Positions 10,400 through 20,006 of a stretch of 64,000 nucleotides of DNA are shown here, one piece after another (positions within the stretch are counted from its first letter, which is position 1; each line of letters opens with the position of its first letter). The position numbers and the translations under genes are program-made. The notes under the pieces were generated by a model that saw nothing but the letters and a program-made list of their open reading frames with translations, made no database searches and was not told the origin of the DNA. This DNA is from Mycolicibacterium tusciae (GTDB lineage Bacteria > Actinomycetota > Actinomycetes > Mycobacteriales > Mycobacteriaceae), in the NCBI RefSeq assembly GCF_002086795.1, contig NZ_MVIM01000006.1, positions 62,001 to 126,000 of the forward strand, read 5' to 3'.

Positions 10400-11032
10400 C
10401 TAGAGAAGGGTCGACCAGTAGTCCCAGAAGCGCACCAGGATCAATAGAAGAACCCCGGTGAACCACAGCGCCACCAGGGACCAGCGCCACGTATGGAGCA
10501 CGCGCACAACGCCGTTGGATGCCGCAGCGCGGGATGCGATCGATGTCGCAACCACGAACAACGGAATCGTCACGGCCCACACCACCATGCAGTACGGGCA
10601 CAGTGCGCCGATGCTGTACAGGCTCTCCCATGCCAACCAGTGCACGAATACGACGCCGAGGAAGGAGCCGACCGCCAGGCCGGTCCAATACCAGCGCGGC
10701 AGATCGACATTGGTGAGCGCCAGCACACCGGTCACCAATACGACGGTGAACCCGACGATGCCGATGAGCGAATTGGGGAACCCGAAGACCGACGCCTGCG
10801 GGGTGATCATCACCGAACCGCACGACAGCACGGGATTGATGCTGCAGGACGGCACGTAGTCGGGGTTGATCAAGATCTCGATCTTCTCGACTGTGAGGGT
10901 CGCCGCGGCGGCCAATCCGAGGACACCGGCGATCAGCACCCAGATCGCGCTGGGCCTGCCGACTGTGACACCCGTCGACTGCGCCGACGCGGGTTCGCTC
11001 GGCTCGACAGTGCTGGGTGTGGCGACGGTCAT
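10400..11032 (-). CDS. Vitamin K epoxide reductase (VKOR) family protein, membrane
   Basis: An integral membrane thiol oxidoreductase that, in mycobacteria, replaces DsbB: it reoxidises the periplasmic DsbA partner and passes electrons to menaquinone. The 210 residues have four to five hydrophobic segments. A Cys pair lies in the first loop (PSCSINPVLSCGS) and the quinone-proximal CxxC motif is ALCPYCMV. It overlaps the upstream DsbA-like gene by 4 nt (11029-11032), so oxidase and substrate oxidoreductase are translationally coupled. Inhibitors of the family include warfarin-like compounds. Confidence 0.94.
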   Translation of the reverse strand: MTVATPSTVEPSEPASAQSTGVTVGRPSAIWVLIAGVLGLAAAATLTVEKIEILINPDYVPSCSINPVLSCGSVMITPQASVFGFPNSLIGIVGFTVVLVTGVLALTNVDLPRWYWTGLAVGSFLGVVFVHWLAWESLYSIGALCPYCMVVWAVTIPLFVVATSIASRAAASNGVVRVLHTWRWSLVALWFTGVLLLILVRFWDYWSTLL

Positions 11033-11823
11033 GGGGCAGGCGCGGGTGCGGGAGGTGGAGGTGCCAGCGGTGTGGGCTCGGCCGCCGGGGGCGGTACGCC
11101 GGCGTCGAAGGCCGGCAGCTTGCCGACTGTCTCCTCGATCTTGGCGACCAACGCCTCTGGGGTGGTCGGGCGGTAGTCCTCACCGTTGATGCGAATCGTC
11201 GGTGTCGAATTCACGTCGGTGGCCGCGGCGAGTCCCGACACCATGTCGGCGTTCGTCTCTTTGTTGATGCACTCGGGAACTTCGCCCGCAGCGCCGGCCT
11301 GACGCGCGATTTCGGCAAGGCGGGCGTTGTCGGGGAACGGTCCGACACCCTCCTGGGGCTGTTGGGCGTACAGCGCGGCGTGGAACCGCCGGAATGCCTC
11401 GGTCGAATCACCGGCGACGCAGTACGCGGCGTTGGCCGCCCGCGTCGAGTACCCGTCGCCCTGGCGATCCAGGATCGAAACCATGTAGTAGTCGGCGGCC
11501 ACCGCTCCCGAATCGATCAGCTTGTTGATGGTGGGTCCGAACTCCTGCTCGAAGTTGCGGCAGGCCGGGCACAGGAAGTCCTCGTAGAGCCCCAGCACGA
11601 CCTTGGGCTCGTCGGTGCCGTCCTTCTTGATCAACTGAGCCGACGTCGACGTGACCCGGATCGGATCCGCCTGGCCCGCGGTCGGCTTTTCGTCGGCCGA
11701 CAGCACGATGTACATCACGAGCGCCACGGCGAAGATCACCACGATCGCGGTCAGGCCGATCTGGACCGCCAGGTTGCGCTTGCGGTCGGAAGCCTTCAGG
11801 TCGTATTTCGGTTTCGAAGCCAC
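11029..11823 (-). CDS. DsbA-like membrane-anchored thioredoxin-fold protein
   Basis: A 264-residue protein that introduces disulfides into secreted proteins. A cytoplasmic basic N-terminus is followed by one membrane segment at about residues 21-42, then a thioredoxin fold with the active site CPAC at residues 85-88 and an inserted helical domain. The cis-Pro loop is STPTIRING. The C-terminus is a Pro/Ala tail (PPPAAEPTPLAPPPPAPAPAP region). Partner of the VKOR protein encoded immediately downstream. The GTG start has TACTCT 6 nt upstream, suggesting a leaderless mRNA. Confidence 0.94.
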   Translation of the reverse strand: MASKPKYDLKASDRKRNLAVQIGLTAIVVIFAVALVMYIVLSADEKPTAGQADPIRVTSTSAQLIKKDGTDEPKVVLGLYEDFLCPACRNFEQEFGPTINKLIDSGAVAADYYMVSILDRQGDGYSTRAANAAYCVAGDSTEAFRRFHAALYAQQPQEGVGPFPDNARLAEIARQAGAAGEVPECINKETNADMVSGLAAATDVNSTPTIRINGEDYRPTTPEALVAKIEETVGKLPAFDAGVPPPAAEPTPLAPPPPAPAPAP

Positions 11824-11829
11824 GCGCTA

Positions 11830-11835
11830 AGAGTA
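11830..11835 (-). promoter_or_regulatory. -10 element (TACTCT) of the DsbA-like/VKOR unit
   Basis: Minus-strand TACTCT, 6 nt before the GTG at 11823. Consistent with leaderless transcription of the disulfide-forming unit and perhaps pyc. Confidence 0.5.
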
Positions 11836-11857
11836 CCGGCGGCCTTTCCCAGGTTTC

Positions 11858-12958
11858 TCACATGCGGGCCAGATGGGCCCGCAGCGCGGAGATCGATTCC
11901 GCGACGGCCGTCGCGCTGTCGCCCCCAACCGGGAAGAAATTGACGAAGCCGTGGATCAGCGACCCGAACTCTCGGTAGTCGACCGGCACCCCCGCCGCGC
12001 GCAGGGCGGCGGCATATTGCCTGCCTTCGTCGCGGAGCGGGTCGAAGCCGGCCGTCAGCACCAGCGCAGGCGGTAGTCCCGACAGGTCGTCGGCCAGCAG
12101 GGGCGATACCCGCGGGTCATCCGCGTCGACATCCGCGCCACCGAGATACTTCTCGGCGCCGAACCTCAGATCGCCCCCGGTGAGGAAGAAGCCTTCGCCG
12201 AACAACATTCGCGACCGCGTCTGCGCGTTCCACGCGGTGACCGGGTAGAACAGCAATTGCACCGCCGGGAGCTGAACATCCTGGTCACGGGCCCGCAGCG
12301 AGACCAGTGCGGCCAGATTGGCGCCGGCGCTGTCGCCTCCTACCGCCACCCGGCGGGCGTCGGCGCCCAACTCTGCAGCGTGATCGAGCGCCCAGGTGAA
12401 CGCGGCGAACGCGTCGTCGACGCTTGCCGGCGCCTTGTGCTCCGGCGCCAACCGATAGTCGACCGACAACACATGCACGCCGCCATCCCGGCAGATTTGC
12501 CTGCACACGTCGTCATGCGTCTCGAGATCGCCGACCACCATCGCGCCGCCGTGAAAGAAGACCAATAGCGGCGCGTCGTCGTCGCCGTCGACCGGTCGGT
12601 AGTGGCGCGCAGGGATCGCGCCTGCCGGACCGGGTATGACAAGGTTCGTCACCGATGCGACGGGGAGGTCCTGCCGGAAGGCGTCTGTCAGCTTTCTCAA
12701 CAGCGCACGAGCCGTCGGGACGTCGTTGTCCAGGATCAGCCTTCCAAGGCCCACCGCGTTCTGGCCGAAGAGCATGAACTGAAGCGTGGTGTCCAGGGTG
12801 TTGCCGTCGATGACGACCGACCGACCACCAAGCAGAAGCCGTTTGACCGAGTGCGGAATATGAGGAAGCGCGCGCAACGTAGTGCCGCCGATCTTGGCCA
12901 AGCGGGCTTTCCGACCGGTCGGCGTTCGGGCAGCCTGGACTGGCAGACTCGAAGTCAT
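11858..12958 (-). CDS. lipN: Alpha/beta hydrolase, LipN-like esterase (HSL family)
   Basis: A 366-residue carboxylesterase of the hormone-sensitive-lipase group. The oxyanion motif FFHGGAMV is near residue 143, the nucleophile elbow is GGDSAGAN, an Asp lies in TAGFDPLRDE and the catalytic His in LIHGFVNFF. Such enzymes hydrolyse short-chain esters and acylglycerols. Orthologue position (next to Rv2971-type reductases) supports LipN. The start is ATG 12958 with AAGGAGAG upstream. That ATG overlaps by two bases the ATG of the divergent aldo/keto reductase. The lipN promoter (TACCGT at 12985-12990, minus strand) therefore lies inside the reductase reading frame. Confidence 0.88.
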   Translation of the reverse strand: MTSSLPVQAARTPTGRKARLAKIGGTTLRALPHIPHSVKRLLLGGRSVVIDGNTLDTTLQFMLFGQNAVGLGRLILDNDVPTARALLRKLTDAFRQDLPVASVTNLVIPGPAGAIPARHYRPVDGDDDAPLLVFFHGGAMVVGDLETHDDVCRQICRDGGVHVLSVDYRLAPEHKAPASVDDAFAAFTWALDHAAELGADARRVAVGGDSAGANLAALVSLRARDQDVQLPAVQLLFYPVTAWNAQTRSRMLFGEGFFLTGGDLRFGAEKYLGGADVDADDPRVSPLLADDLSGLPPALVLTAGFDPLRDEGRQYAAALRAAGVPVDYREFGSLIHGFVNFFPVGGDSATAVAESISALRAHLARM

Positions 12959-13787
12959 GGCCTCTCCTTCGATCACGCTGAATGACGGTAATCCAATCCC
13001 GCAGGTCGGACTCGGAGTTTTCCAGACACCCCCCGATGACACCGAACGCGCGGTGACCACGGCCTTCGAGGCAGGTTACCGGCACGTCGACACGGCAGCG
13101 GCGTACCGGAACGAACGCGGTGTCGGGCAGGCGATCGCGAAGTCCGGTTTGCCCCGCGAGGACGTCTACATCACCACCAAGCTGTGGAACTCAGACCAGG
13201 GCTACGACTCCACGCTCAAGGCATTCGACCGCAGCATGGACAAATTGGGTATTCCCTACCTCGATCTGTATTTGATCCATTGGCCGTTGCCCGCCAGGAA
13301 CACCTTCGTCGACACGTTCAAGGCGTTCTCCCGGTTGCGCGACGAAGGACGCATCAAATCGATCGGCGTCAGCAATTTCGAGCCGGAGCATCTGCGAATC
13401 CTGGTCGACGCCACCGGCATCGTCCCCGCCGTCAACCAGGTGGAACTGCACCCGCTGTTTCCGCAGGAGGAGTTGCGTCAGGTGCACGCCCAACTGGGCG
13501 TCGCCACCGAGGCGTGGGCCCCGTAGGGCCAAGGCGCACTGCTCGACAATCCGAAGGTGACCGAGGTTGCTGAACGGCACGGGAAAACGCCGGCGCAGGT
13601 ACTGATTAGGTGGCATATCCAACTCGGCAATATAGTCATCCCGAAATCGGTGACCCCCGAGCGAATAGTGAGTAATTTCGACGTGTTCGATCTTGAACTG
13701 AGCGAGGAGGACATGGCGTCCATTTCCTCGTTGGGCGATGGAACACGGTTGGGTCCCGATCCAAGGACCTTCGACTTCACAGGTTAG
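12957..13787 (+). pseudogene. Aldo/keto reductase interrupted by an in-frame amber codon
   Basis: An aldo/keto reductase of about 276 codons, normal for AKR5-type NADPH-dependent reductases. The first 189 codons give a normal N-terminal barrel with the tetrad: Asp and Tyr in DTAAAYRNERG, Lys in TTKLW and His in LIHWP. Codon 190 (13524-13526) is TAG where the paralogue next door has Leu in a PLG motif. The same frame continues with clear homology ([33 protein letters not shown]) to a TAG at 13785-13787. The distal part uses codons rare here (AGG, ATA twice). The truncated product would lack NADPH-binding strands, so I call it a pseudogene. A sequencing error (TTG to TAG) is the main alternative. 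Confidence 0.8.
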
Positions 13788-13792
13788 GTGAC

Positions 13793-14635
13793 ATGACACC
13801 CTCGGCCGCTGCGATCCCCACCGTCACGCTCAACGACGGGAACACCCTTCCGGTGATCGGTCTCGGCGTCGGCGAGCTGTCGGAAGCCGAGACCGAGCAG
13901 TCGGTGACCGCCGCGCTCGAGGCGGGATATCGGCTGATCGACACCGCATCGGCCTACGGGAACGAAGCCGCGGTGGGTCGCGCGATCGCTTCGTCGGGAA
14001 TTCCCCGCGAGGAGGTGTTCGTCACCACCAAGCTGGCGACCAAGGACCAGGGCTTCCAGGCATCGCAGGACGCTTTGAAGGTCAGTCTGGAACGGCTCGG
14101 CCTCGAATACGTCGACCTCTACCTCATCCACTGGCCGGCCGGAAACCCCGGCAAGTACGTCGACAGCTGGGGTGGCCTGATGAAGCGGAAGGAAGTGGGC
14201 GACACCAGGTCGATCGGTTTGGCGAATTTCCACGCCGAGGACCTCTCCAACGTCATCGACCTGTCGTTCTTCACACCCGCGGTGAACCAGATCGAGTTGC
14301 ATCCACTGCTGAACCAGGCTGAATTGCGCGCGACCAACGCCGAACACGGCATCGTCACCGAGGCCTACGGCCCCTTGGGCGTCGGAAACCTCTTGGACAA
14401 CCCGACGATCGGATCCGTCGCGCAGGCGAACGGTAAGACGCCGGCGCAGGTGCTCATTCGGTGGAGCATCCAGCTCGGCAACATCGTCATCCCGCGCTCA
14501 TCGTCACCGGAGCGGATCAAGTCGAACATCGAGGTCTTCGACTTCGAGCTCAGCGACGACGACATGGCCGCCCTCAACGGGCTGAACGACGGTACGCGTT
14601 TCCGTCCGGACCCCGAAACCTACACCGGCAGCTAG
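13793..14635 (+). CDS. Aldo/keto reductase
   Basis: An intact 280-residue NADPH-dependent aldo/keto reductase. Visible tetrad: Asp and Tyr in [13 protein letters not shown], Lys in [10 protein letters not shown], His in YLIHWPAG. The cofactor-binding segment is [14 protein letters not shown]. It resembles the M. tuberculosis Rv2971 protein, implicated in methylglyoxal or carbonyl detoxification. It starts 5 nt after the broken paralogue, so the pair looks like a tandem duplication in which only this copy stayed intact. The substrate cannot be read from sequence. Confidence 0.93.
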   Translation: MTPSAAAIPTVTLNDGNTLPVIGLGVGELSEAETEQSVTAALEAGYRLIDTASAYGNEAAVGRAIASSGIPREEVFVTTKLATKDQGFQASQDALKVSLERLGLEYVDLYLIHWPAGNPGKYVDSWGGLMKRKEVGDTRSIGLANFHAEDLSNVIDLSFFTPAVNQIELHPLLNQAELRATNAEHGIVTEAYGPLGVGNLLDNPTIGSVAQANGKTPAQVLIRWSIQLGNIVIPRSSSPERIKSNIEVFDFELSDDDMAALNGLNDGTRFRPDPETYTGS

Positions 14636-14662
14636 CCTTCGTCAGAGCTGGGCGCGTCGTGC

Positions 14663-15307
14663 TCAACGCCGCCAGAACAGGTGGTGGGTCACACCGCTCG
14701 GGCTCGGCACGACCTCATGCTGGTATCGCTCGTCCAGCTCGTCGGGCGACTCCCACAGACGCGATCCGCGGCCGATCTCGATTTCTGAGACGGCGACGTG
14801 CAGCGTGTCCACGAGGTCGGCGTCCAGAAACTCTCGAATGACCTTCGCGCCGCCACCGAGGCGGACATCTTTGCCTTGCGCGGCTTCTCGCGCTTGCTCG
14901 AGCACGGCGGCCGGCTCGTCGTTGACGAAGTAGAAGGTGGTGTCGGACAACGTGAACGAGGGGCGGTCGTGGTGAGTCATCACGAATACCGGAGTATGAA
15001 ACGGCGGCTCGTCACCCCACCACCCAAGCCATTCGTGATCGGTCCACGGGCCTCGCTGTGGGCCGAACTTGTTGCGTCCCATGATCTCGGCGCCGACGTT
15101 GTGCGCGAAATCTCGCGTGAAATAGTCGTCGAGCCCGCGACTGCCGCCGGGGTCAGTCCGGTTGGGCCAGCTCGCCGTGGCGCCCGCCCAGGAAAACATG
15201 TCGGCAGGGTCGACATGGCCGAACGGACGCTCGAGGCTCAGGTTGTCCCCCGCCGCGAAACCATCCCGCGAGACGTTGAAATTCTGGACTCTGAGCAGTT
15301 GAACCAC
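14663..15307 (-). CDS. Dihydrofolate reductase family (RibD C-terminal-like) protein
   Basis: A 214-residue protein of the RibD_C/DHFR-like fold, a family of NADPH-dependent reductases often of unknown substrate. Recognisable parts are NFNVSRDGFAAG at the N-terminus, IMGRNKFGPQRGPW, the TPVFVMTHHDRP strand, and the nucleotide-binding loop VRLGGGAKVIREFLDADLVD. The GTG start has GGAGGGA just upstream and TAATCT further up as a probable -10. It is convergent with the aldo/keto reductase and transcribed away from the HNH gene. True DHFR for folate is unlikely, given the divergent active site. Confidence 0.85.
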   Translation of the reverse strand: MVQLLRVQNFNVSRDGFAAGDNLSLERPFGHVDPADMFSWAGATASWPNRTDPGGSRGLDDYFTRDFAHNVGAEIMGRNKFGPQRGPWTDHEWLGWWGDEPPFHTPVFVMTHHDRPSFTLSDTTFYFVNDEPAAVLEQAREAAQGKDVRLGGGAKVIREFLDADLVDTLHVAVSEIEIGRGSRLWESPDELDERYQHEVVPSPSGVTHHLFWRR

Positions 15308-15400
15308 GGTTCCCTCCGAATGTTCGATCGACGCAGATTAGACCTTGCGCGCCCAAGAAACTCATCGTCGTTGAATCCCGACGCGGCGCGGTGGGAACCG

Positions 15401-16108
15401 TCAGCCGACCGGACAGGTTGACGCTGCGCCCCGCAATGCCACCGCCGATGGAGCATCAACCGGCAGCGCGTAGCCACGCAGCACGGCGATGAACTGCATG
15501 GCGTACTGGCAATGGAACGCCGCATTGGGCGGCATCCAGGTCGCCGGCTCCTGGTCGCCCTTGTCCTGATTCGCCCCTCCGGCGACGGCGATCAGATTGG
15601 CAGGATCGTTGGCGAATCGCAGCCGCTGATCGTCGGTCCAGAAGCGGGCACCCAGATCCCACGCCAACGCCAGCGGCACGATGTGGTCGATCTGCACTGC
15701 GGCGCCGGTCTGCTCACCGCGGGTGAACGCGATGTCCGCGTTGGTGTAGGGATCGTGCAGCAGTCCGGTCGCCACAGCGGTGGGACATCGCTTGATCGAT
15801 ACGTAGGCCTTGTCGACGAGGTCCCGGTCGAGGATGTCGTTGCGGGTGTCGCAGCCGTTGTAGCCGCCGGGTGCGGGGTTCTGGTCGGTCCAGCTGTCGC
15901 CGAACGCATCCCGGCGATAGTCATACCCGCGGATGCGCACCGGTATCTGGGCGATGCCCGCGAGCACGTCGACTCCCGGCGCGACGGTAGGGATGTCGGC
16001 ACCAGCGATGAACTGCGACCGGTCGATCGACGAGTTGGTGACCTGAACGGCGACGAACACCGCGATGGAGACGGCCGCAACGAGCCACAGCAGGCGCTTG
16101 CGGTTCAC
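15401..16108 (-). CDS. Exported HNH endonuclease-fold protein (DUF1524/GmrSD-like)
   Basis: A 235-residue protein with an N-terminal hydrophobic signal anchor (residues about 6-22) and an HNH-type nuclease domain. The motif core is QIDHIVPLALAWDLG, followed by FANDPANLIAV with an Asn and NQDKGDQEPATWMPPN, typical of the DUF1524/GmrSD C-terminal nuclease group. A family member stands beside recG in M. tuberculosis as well (Rv2972c). Export suggests it acts outside the cytoplasm, perhaps on environmental DNA. The GTG start overlaps the recG stop by 3 nt, so translation is coupled. Confidence 0.88.
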   Translation of the reverse strand: MNRKRLLWLVAAVSIAVFVAVQVTNSSIDRSQFIAGADIPTVAPGVDVLAGIAQIPVRIRGYDYRRDAFGDSWTDQNPAPGGYNGCDTRNDILDRDLVDKAYVSIKRCPTAVATGLLHDPYTNADIAFTRGEQTGAAVQIDHIVPLALAWDLGARFWTDDQRLRFANDPANLIAVAGGANQDKGDQEPATWMPPNAAFHCQYAMQFIAVLRGYALPVDAPSAVALRGAASTCPVG

Positions 16109-18369
16109 GCCTTTTCCAAGTACTCGATGCGGTCGGTGTCGGAGAAGGGCGCGGCCAGTGCCGCCATCCCGGGGTCGCCCGGATTCCTCGAGTAGTGCGC
16201 ATCGCAGAAGTCGCGCGCGGTCAGAATCAGATCGAGATGCTCGAAGAGCGACAGGAAGCGCAGCGTGATCGGGCGCCCGGATTGGCTGTAACCCAACACA
16301 TCCCCCTCGCGCCGCTCCACGAGATCGAGATCGGCGAGCTTGAAACCGTCAAGCGTCGAGGCGACCGCTCGCAGGCGCTCCCCCGCCTTCGAGCTCTCCG
16401 GCAATTTGGTGACGAGCAGACACAGGCTCGGATGTTGGCCTCGGCCGATGCGGCCGCGCAGCTGGTGCAGCTGGCTGATACCGAACCGGTCGCCGTCCAT
16501 TACCAACATCACCGTCGCGTTGGGGACATCGACACCGACTTCGATCACCGTGGTGCAGATCAGGACGTCGATGTCACCCGCGCGGAACGCGCCCATCACC
16601 GCGTCCTTTTCATCGGCTGACAACCGACCGTGCATGAGTCCCAACCGCAGGCCCGAAAGAGGACCGCTACGCAGCCGCTCGAACAATTCCACGACCGTCG
16701 TCGCGGGTGGACCCGCGTCCTTGACCTGGTTGCTTCCCTTACCTTTTCCCTTCGCCTGGGTCTTGTCGTCTTCGTCGATGCGCGACGCGACGACGTAGGC
16801 CTGCCTGCCGGCACCGACCTCCTCGATGATCCGTTGCCAGGCACGGTCGAGCCAGCCCGGATGCTCCTTGAGGAAGATCGTGTTGGTACTGATCGGTTGA
16901 CGACCACGCGGCAGTTCACGAAGTATCGACGTCTCGAGGTCGCCGTAGTGGGTCAGCGCGACCGTGCGCGGTATCGGCGTCGCGGTCATCACAAGCAGGT
17001 GGGGCGTAACGCCTTCGGGCGCCTTGGCGCGCAGCCGGTCTCGCTGTTCGACTCCGAACCGGTGCTGCTCGTCGACAACGACCATCCCGAGGCGATGAAA
17101 CTCGACGGTGTCCTGCAGCAGCGCGTGCGTCCCGATGACGATGCCCGCTTCGCCGGAGGCGACTTCGTCGCGCACTTGCTTTTTCTGCTGCGGCGACATC
17201 GATCCCGTCAGCAGCGCGATCCGCGTCGCCTTCTCGGCGCCACCGAGTTGACCGGCCATCGCCAGCGGCCCGAGGACATCGCGAATCGAGCGGGCATGCT
17301 GGGCGGCAAGGACTTCCGTGGGAGCCAACAGCGCGCATTGATATCCGGCGTCGACCATTTGCAGCATCGCCAGCACCGACACGATGGTCTTGCCGGATCC
17401 GACCTCGCCCTGCAGCATTCGGTTCATCGGTCGGCTCGTCGCCAGTTCGGCAGTCAGCACCTCCAGCACTTCCTTCTGACCTTCGGTCAGTTCGAACGGC
17501 ATCTGATTGCGCATCGCCGCGACCAGACCGTCGTCCGTTGTGGCCGCGACGGGTCCAGCCTCACTCAGCTCGCCGAAGCGCCGCTGTGCCAGCGCCCATT
17601 GCAGTCCTAACGCCTCGTCATAGGTGAGACGCTCGATCGCGGCATCGCGTTCCACGACCTTTTCCGCCGTGTGGATCGCGCGCAGTGCCTCGTCCTCGCC
17701 GATCAGATTGTGTTCACGCAGAAACGATTCCGGCAGCGGCTCGTCGATGGGATCGAGAACATCAAGCACCTGGCGCACACACGCGTAGATGTCCCAGCTC
17801 TGCACCTTGCTGTCGGCGGGGTAGATCGGGAAGAACTCCCGCTCAAAGGCCTTGAACAAATCGTCATCGGTTGCGCCCGACGCCGAAGCGATGGTCGTGA
17901 GCGATTTTGTGCCGATCTGCTTACCCGCCGGTGCGTTCAATACAAGAAACGCGGGGTGGGTCAATTGAAGCGTGCGCCGGAAGTAGCCGACTTCCCCGGA
18001 GAGCATCAACCGAGTGCCCTTTTTCAGCTTCTCGATCATCCAGTCTGCATTGAAAAAGGTAGCCGTCACCTCTGGCTTGCGGTCCCCCAACGTCACGCGA
18101 AGCCACTTGCGCGACCGGTATTTCTTCGTCTTTTTGTCGAACTGAGGCTTCATTTCGCCGACATGGGTATCGGAAATCTCGTCGACGAACGTGACGTGCT
18201 CGCCCTCTTCGAGTTCTTCGCCTTCTTGGAGCACAGTCAATCCGTCGCTGTACTTGCGCGGGTAGTGCCGCAGCAGGTCATTGACGGTGACGATGCCGAA
18301 GTGCTCCTCCAGCAGATCGGCGGACTTCTTACCGATGACGAAGTCGAGCCGGTCGGTCAGCTTGGCCAC
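16105..18369 (-). CDS. recG: ATP-dependent DNA helicase RecG
   Basis: A helicase that remodels stalled replication forks and branch-migrates recombination intermediates. The 754 residues show an N-terminal wedge/OB region, then superfamily 2 motifs: motif I MLQGEVGSGKTIVS, motif II VVDEQHRFG (DEQH box), motif III MTATPIPRT, and in the C-terminal helicase lobe VIEVGVDVPNAT and QLHQLRGRIGRG. The start is GTG/ATG at 18369. It follows the FakA-like gene by 2 nt and overlaps the HNH gene, making a three-gene unit. Confidence 0.98.
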   Translation of the reverse strand: MAKLTDRLDFVIGKKSADLLEEHFGIVTVNDLLRHYPRKYSDGLTVLQEGEELEEGEHVTFVDEISDTHVGEMKPQFDKKTKKYRSRKWLRVTLGDRKPEVTATFFNADWMIEKLKKGTRLMLSGEVGYFRRTLQLTHPAFLVLNAPAGKQIGTKSLTTIASASGATDDDLFKAFEREFFPIYPADSKVQSWDIYACVRQVLDVLDPIDEPLPESFLREHNLIGEDEALRAIHTAEKVVERDAAIERLTYDEALGLQWALAQRRFGELSEAGPVAATTDDGLVAAMRNQMPFELTEGQKEVLEVLTAELATSRPMNRMLQGEVGSGKTIVSVLAMLQMVDAGYQCALLAPTEVLAAQHARSIRDVLGPLAMAGQLGGAEKATRIALLTGSMSPQQKKQVRDEVASGEAGIVIGTHALLQDTVEFHRLGMVVVDEQHRFGVEQRDRLRAKAPEGVTPHLLVMTATPIPRTVALTHYGDLETSILRELPRGRQPISTNTIFLKEHPGWLDRAWQRIIEEVGAGRQAYVVASRIDEDDKTQAKGKGKGSNQVKDAGPPATTVVELFERLRSGPLSGLRLGLMHGRLSADEKDAVMGAFRAGDIDVLICTTVIEVGVDVPNATVMLVMDGDRFGISQLHQLRGRIGRGQHPSLCLLVTKLPESSKAGERLRAVASTLDGFKLADLDLVERREGDVLGYSQSGRPITLRFLSLFEHLDLILTARDFCDAHYSRNPGDPGMAALAAPFSDTDRIEYLEKA

Positions 18370-18371
18370 GG

Positions 18372-20006
18372 TTACTCGACGCCGATCAGCAGAGCGTCGC
18401 CGCGATGGCCCGTGTGGTATGTGACGATCTCGGCGGCCAGGTGTTCGCGGTGGACGTGCTCCGCCAACGCCTCTCCGACCGCTGCATCGACACCCGCACC
18501 GGTGAGCACGGTGACGAGTTCACCACCGGCGGCGAGCAGCAGATCGATCAGTCCGGCGCCTGCCGTCGCGACGTCCTTGCCCACGATCAGCACCTCGTCG
18601 GCGGCAATGCCCAGGCCGTCGCCGGGCTCGCAGGCGCCTGCCCACGTGAGCGCCTCCTCGGTGGCAACACGTACTGATCCGTGCCTGGCGCCCGCGGCGG
18701 CCCGCGCCATCGTGTAGCCGTCGTCGACGGCTTGCCGATCGGCGTCGTGCATGGCCAGGGCGGCGAGCCCCTGCACCATCGACGCCGTCGGCACCGGCAC
18801 CACGTCGATACCCCACCCGCTGGCGGCGGTGCATCCTGCCACCAGTTCCTCGGCGGCGACGTATCCGTTCGGCAACACCATGATCTGCGCCGCACCTGTG
18901 TTGACCAGGGCATGAAGCAGGTGTTTGGCGCTGACGGGACCGCCGGCCTGGAGTTGCAACACGTGCGCGCCCTCGCCCGCGAACAGTTTCTCGGCGCCGG
19001 CACCGTCGACCACGGCGAGCACGGCCCGCTCCCTGGCCCATCCGCCGGACGGCCGCGCCCCCACCGCACCGGTGAGCGATGTGATCTGGATACGGCTCAG
19101 CGTGCCCAGCGACAGCCCCGCTTCAACCGCGGCACCGGCATCATCGGCGTGCACATGCACGGAGTACTGGCCCGCGTCGGCCGTCGTCGCGATCGCCACC
19201 GACTCGCCGACCCGGTCGAGGCTGCAGCGAAGGGTCTCCACCCCGGCTGCGTCGCATCCGCTGAGCAGGTACATCACCTCGAACTGGGGCGACGTGCCCG
19301 TCGCGGCAGCGACGACGGAGGCCTGCGGCGGAGACGGCACGTACTCCTCGCGATGCCGGACGTGCCCGGTCAGGGTGGCGCTCATCGCATCCAGCAGTAC
19401 CAGCAGGCCCCGCCCGCCGGCGTCCACCACGCCGGCCTCGGCCAGCACGTCGAGTTGGCTTGTGGTCTTGTCCAGTGCGACGGCCGCGGCGTCGGCCGCC
19501 GCCGCGACCGCCGCGGCGATCCCGGAATTGGCGGCCCCCGCGTCCTCGGCGGCACCCGCCGCATCGTGAAGCACCGAGACGATCGTGCCGGGAACCGCTT
19601 CACCCATCGAGCTGACGACCAGGGCTACCGAATGCCGCAGTGCCGCCCCGAACAGCGCCCCGCCGACGTCGGCGAGCACGCCGCCGCGATCGGCGGCCGC
19701 AGAGGCGGTGACATCGGCGAGCCCGCGCAAGATCTGGGACAGGATGACGCCGGAGTTACCGCGTGCTCCCTGCAGTGCGCCACGCGCGAGCGCGGCGGCG
19801 ATATCCACCACGTTGTCGGACGCCGCCAGCGCGTCGGCCTGCGCCCACGCGCCACGCATGGTGAACAGCATGTTCGTGCCGGTATCGGCGTCGGCGACGG
19901 GGAACACGTTGAGCCGGTTGATCTCGTCGGTATGGGTGATGAGGTCGCCGACGGCGGTGTACGCCCAATCCCTCAATGCGGAGGCGTCGAGCCGCCGATC
20001 CGACAT
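18372..20006 (-). CDS. DAK2-domain protein, FakA-like fatty acid kinase subunit
   Basis: A 544-residue protein of the YloV/FakA family. In Firmicutes FakA phosphorylates fatty acids bound by FakB. The N-terminal DAK2 kinase domain has the metal-binding NVFPVADADTGTNM motif and GARGNSGVILSQILRG. The C-terminal DegV-related part ends in YHTGHRGDALLIGVE. No fakB-like gene is in the window. The family commonly sits next to recG, as here with a 2-nt gap. It is divergent from rpmB. Start ATG 20006 with GGGAGG upstream. Fatty acid kinase activity is inferred from the family only. Confidence 0.9.
   Translation of the reverse strand: MSDRRLDASALRDWAYTAVGDLITHTDEINRLNVFPVADADTGTNMLFTMRGAWAQADALAASDNVVDIAAALARGALQGARGNSGVILSQILRGLADVTASAAADRGGVLADVGGALFGAALRHSVALVVSSMGEAVPGTIVSVLHDAAGAAEDAGAANSGIAAAVAAAADAAAVALDKTTSQLDVLAEAGVVDAGGRGLLVLLDAMSATLTGHVRHREEYVPSPPQASVVAAATGTSPQFEVMYLLSGCDAAGVETLRCSLDRVGESVAIATTADAGQYSVHVHADDAGAAVEAGLSLGTLSRIQITSLTGAVGARPSGGWARERAVLAVVDGAGAEKLFAGEGAHVLQLQAGGPVSAKHLLHALVNTGAAQIMVLPNGYVAAEELVAGCTAASGWGIDVVPVPTASMVQGLAALAMHDADRQAVDDGYTMARAAAGARHGSVRVATEEALTWAGACEPGDGLGIAADEVLIVGKDVATAGAGLIDLLLAAGGELVTVLTGAGVDAAVGEALAEHVHREHLAAEIVTYHTGHRGDALLIGVE

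Noticed and set aside
13524-13526. Amber codon as pyrrolysine or programmed readthrough
   Set aside because: No pyl genes are expected in mycobacteria and the site replaces a structural Leu; pseudogene or error is simpler.
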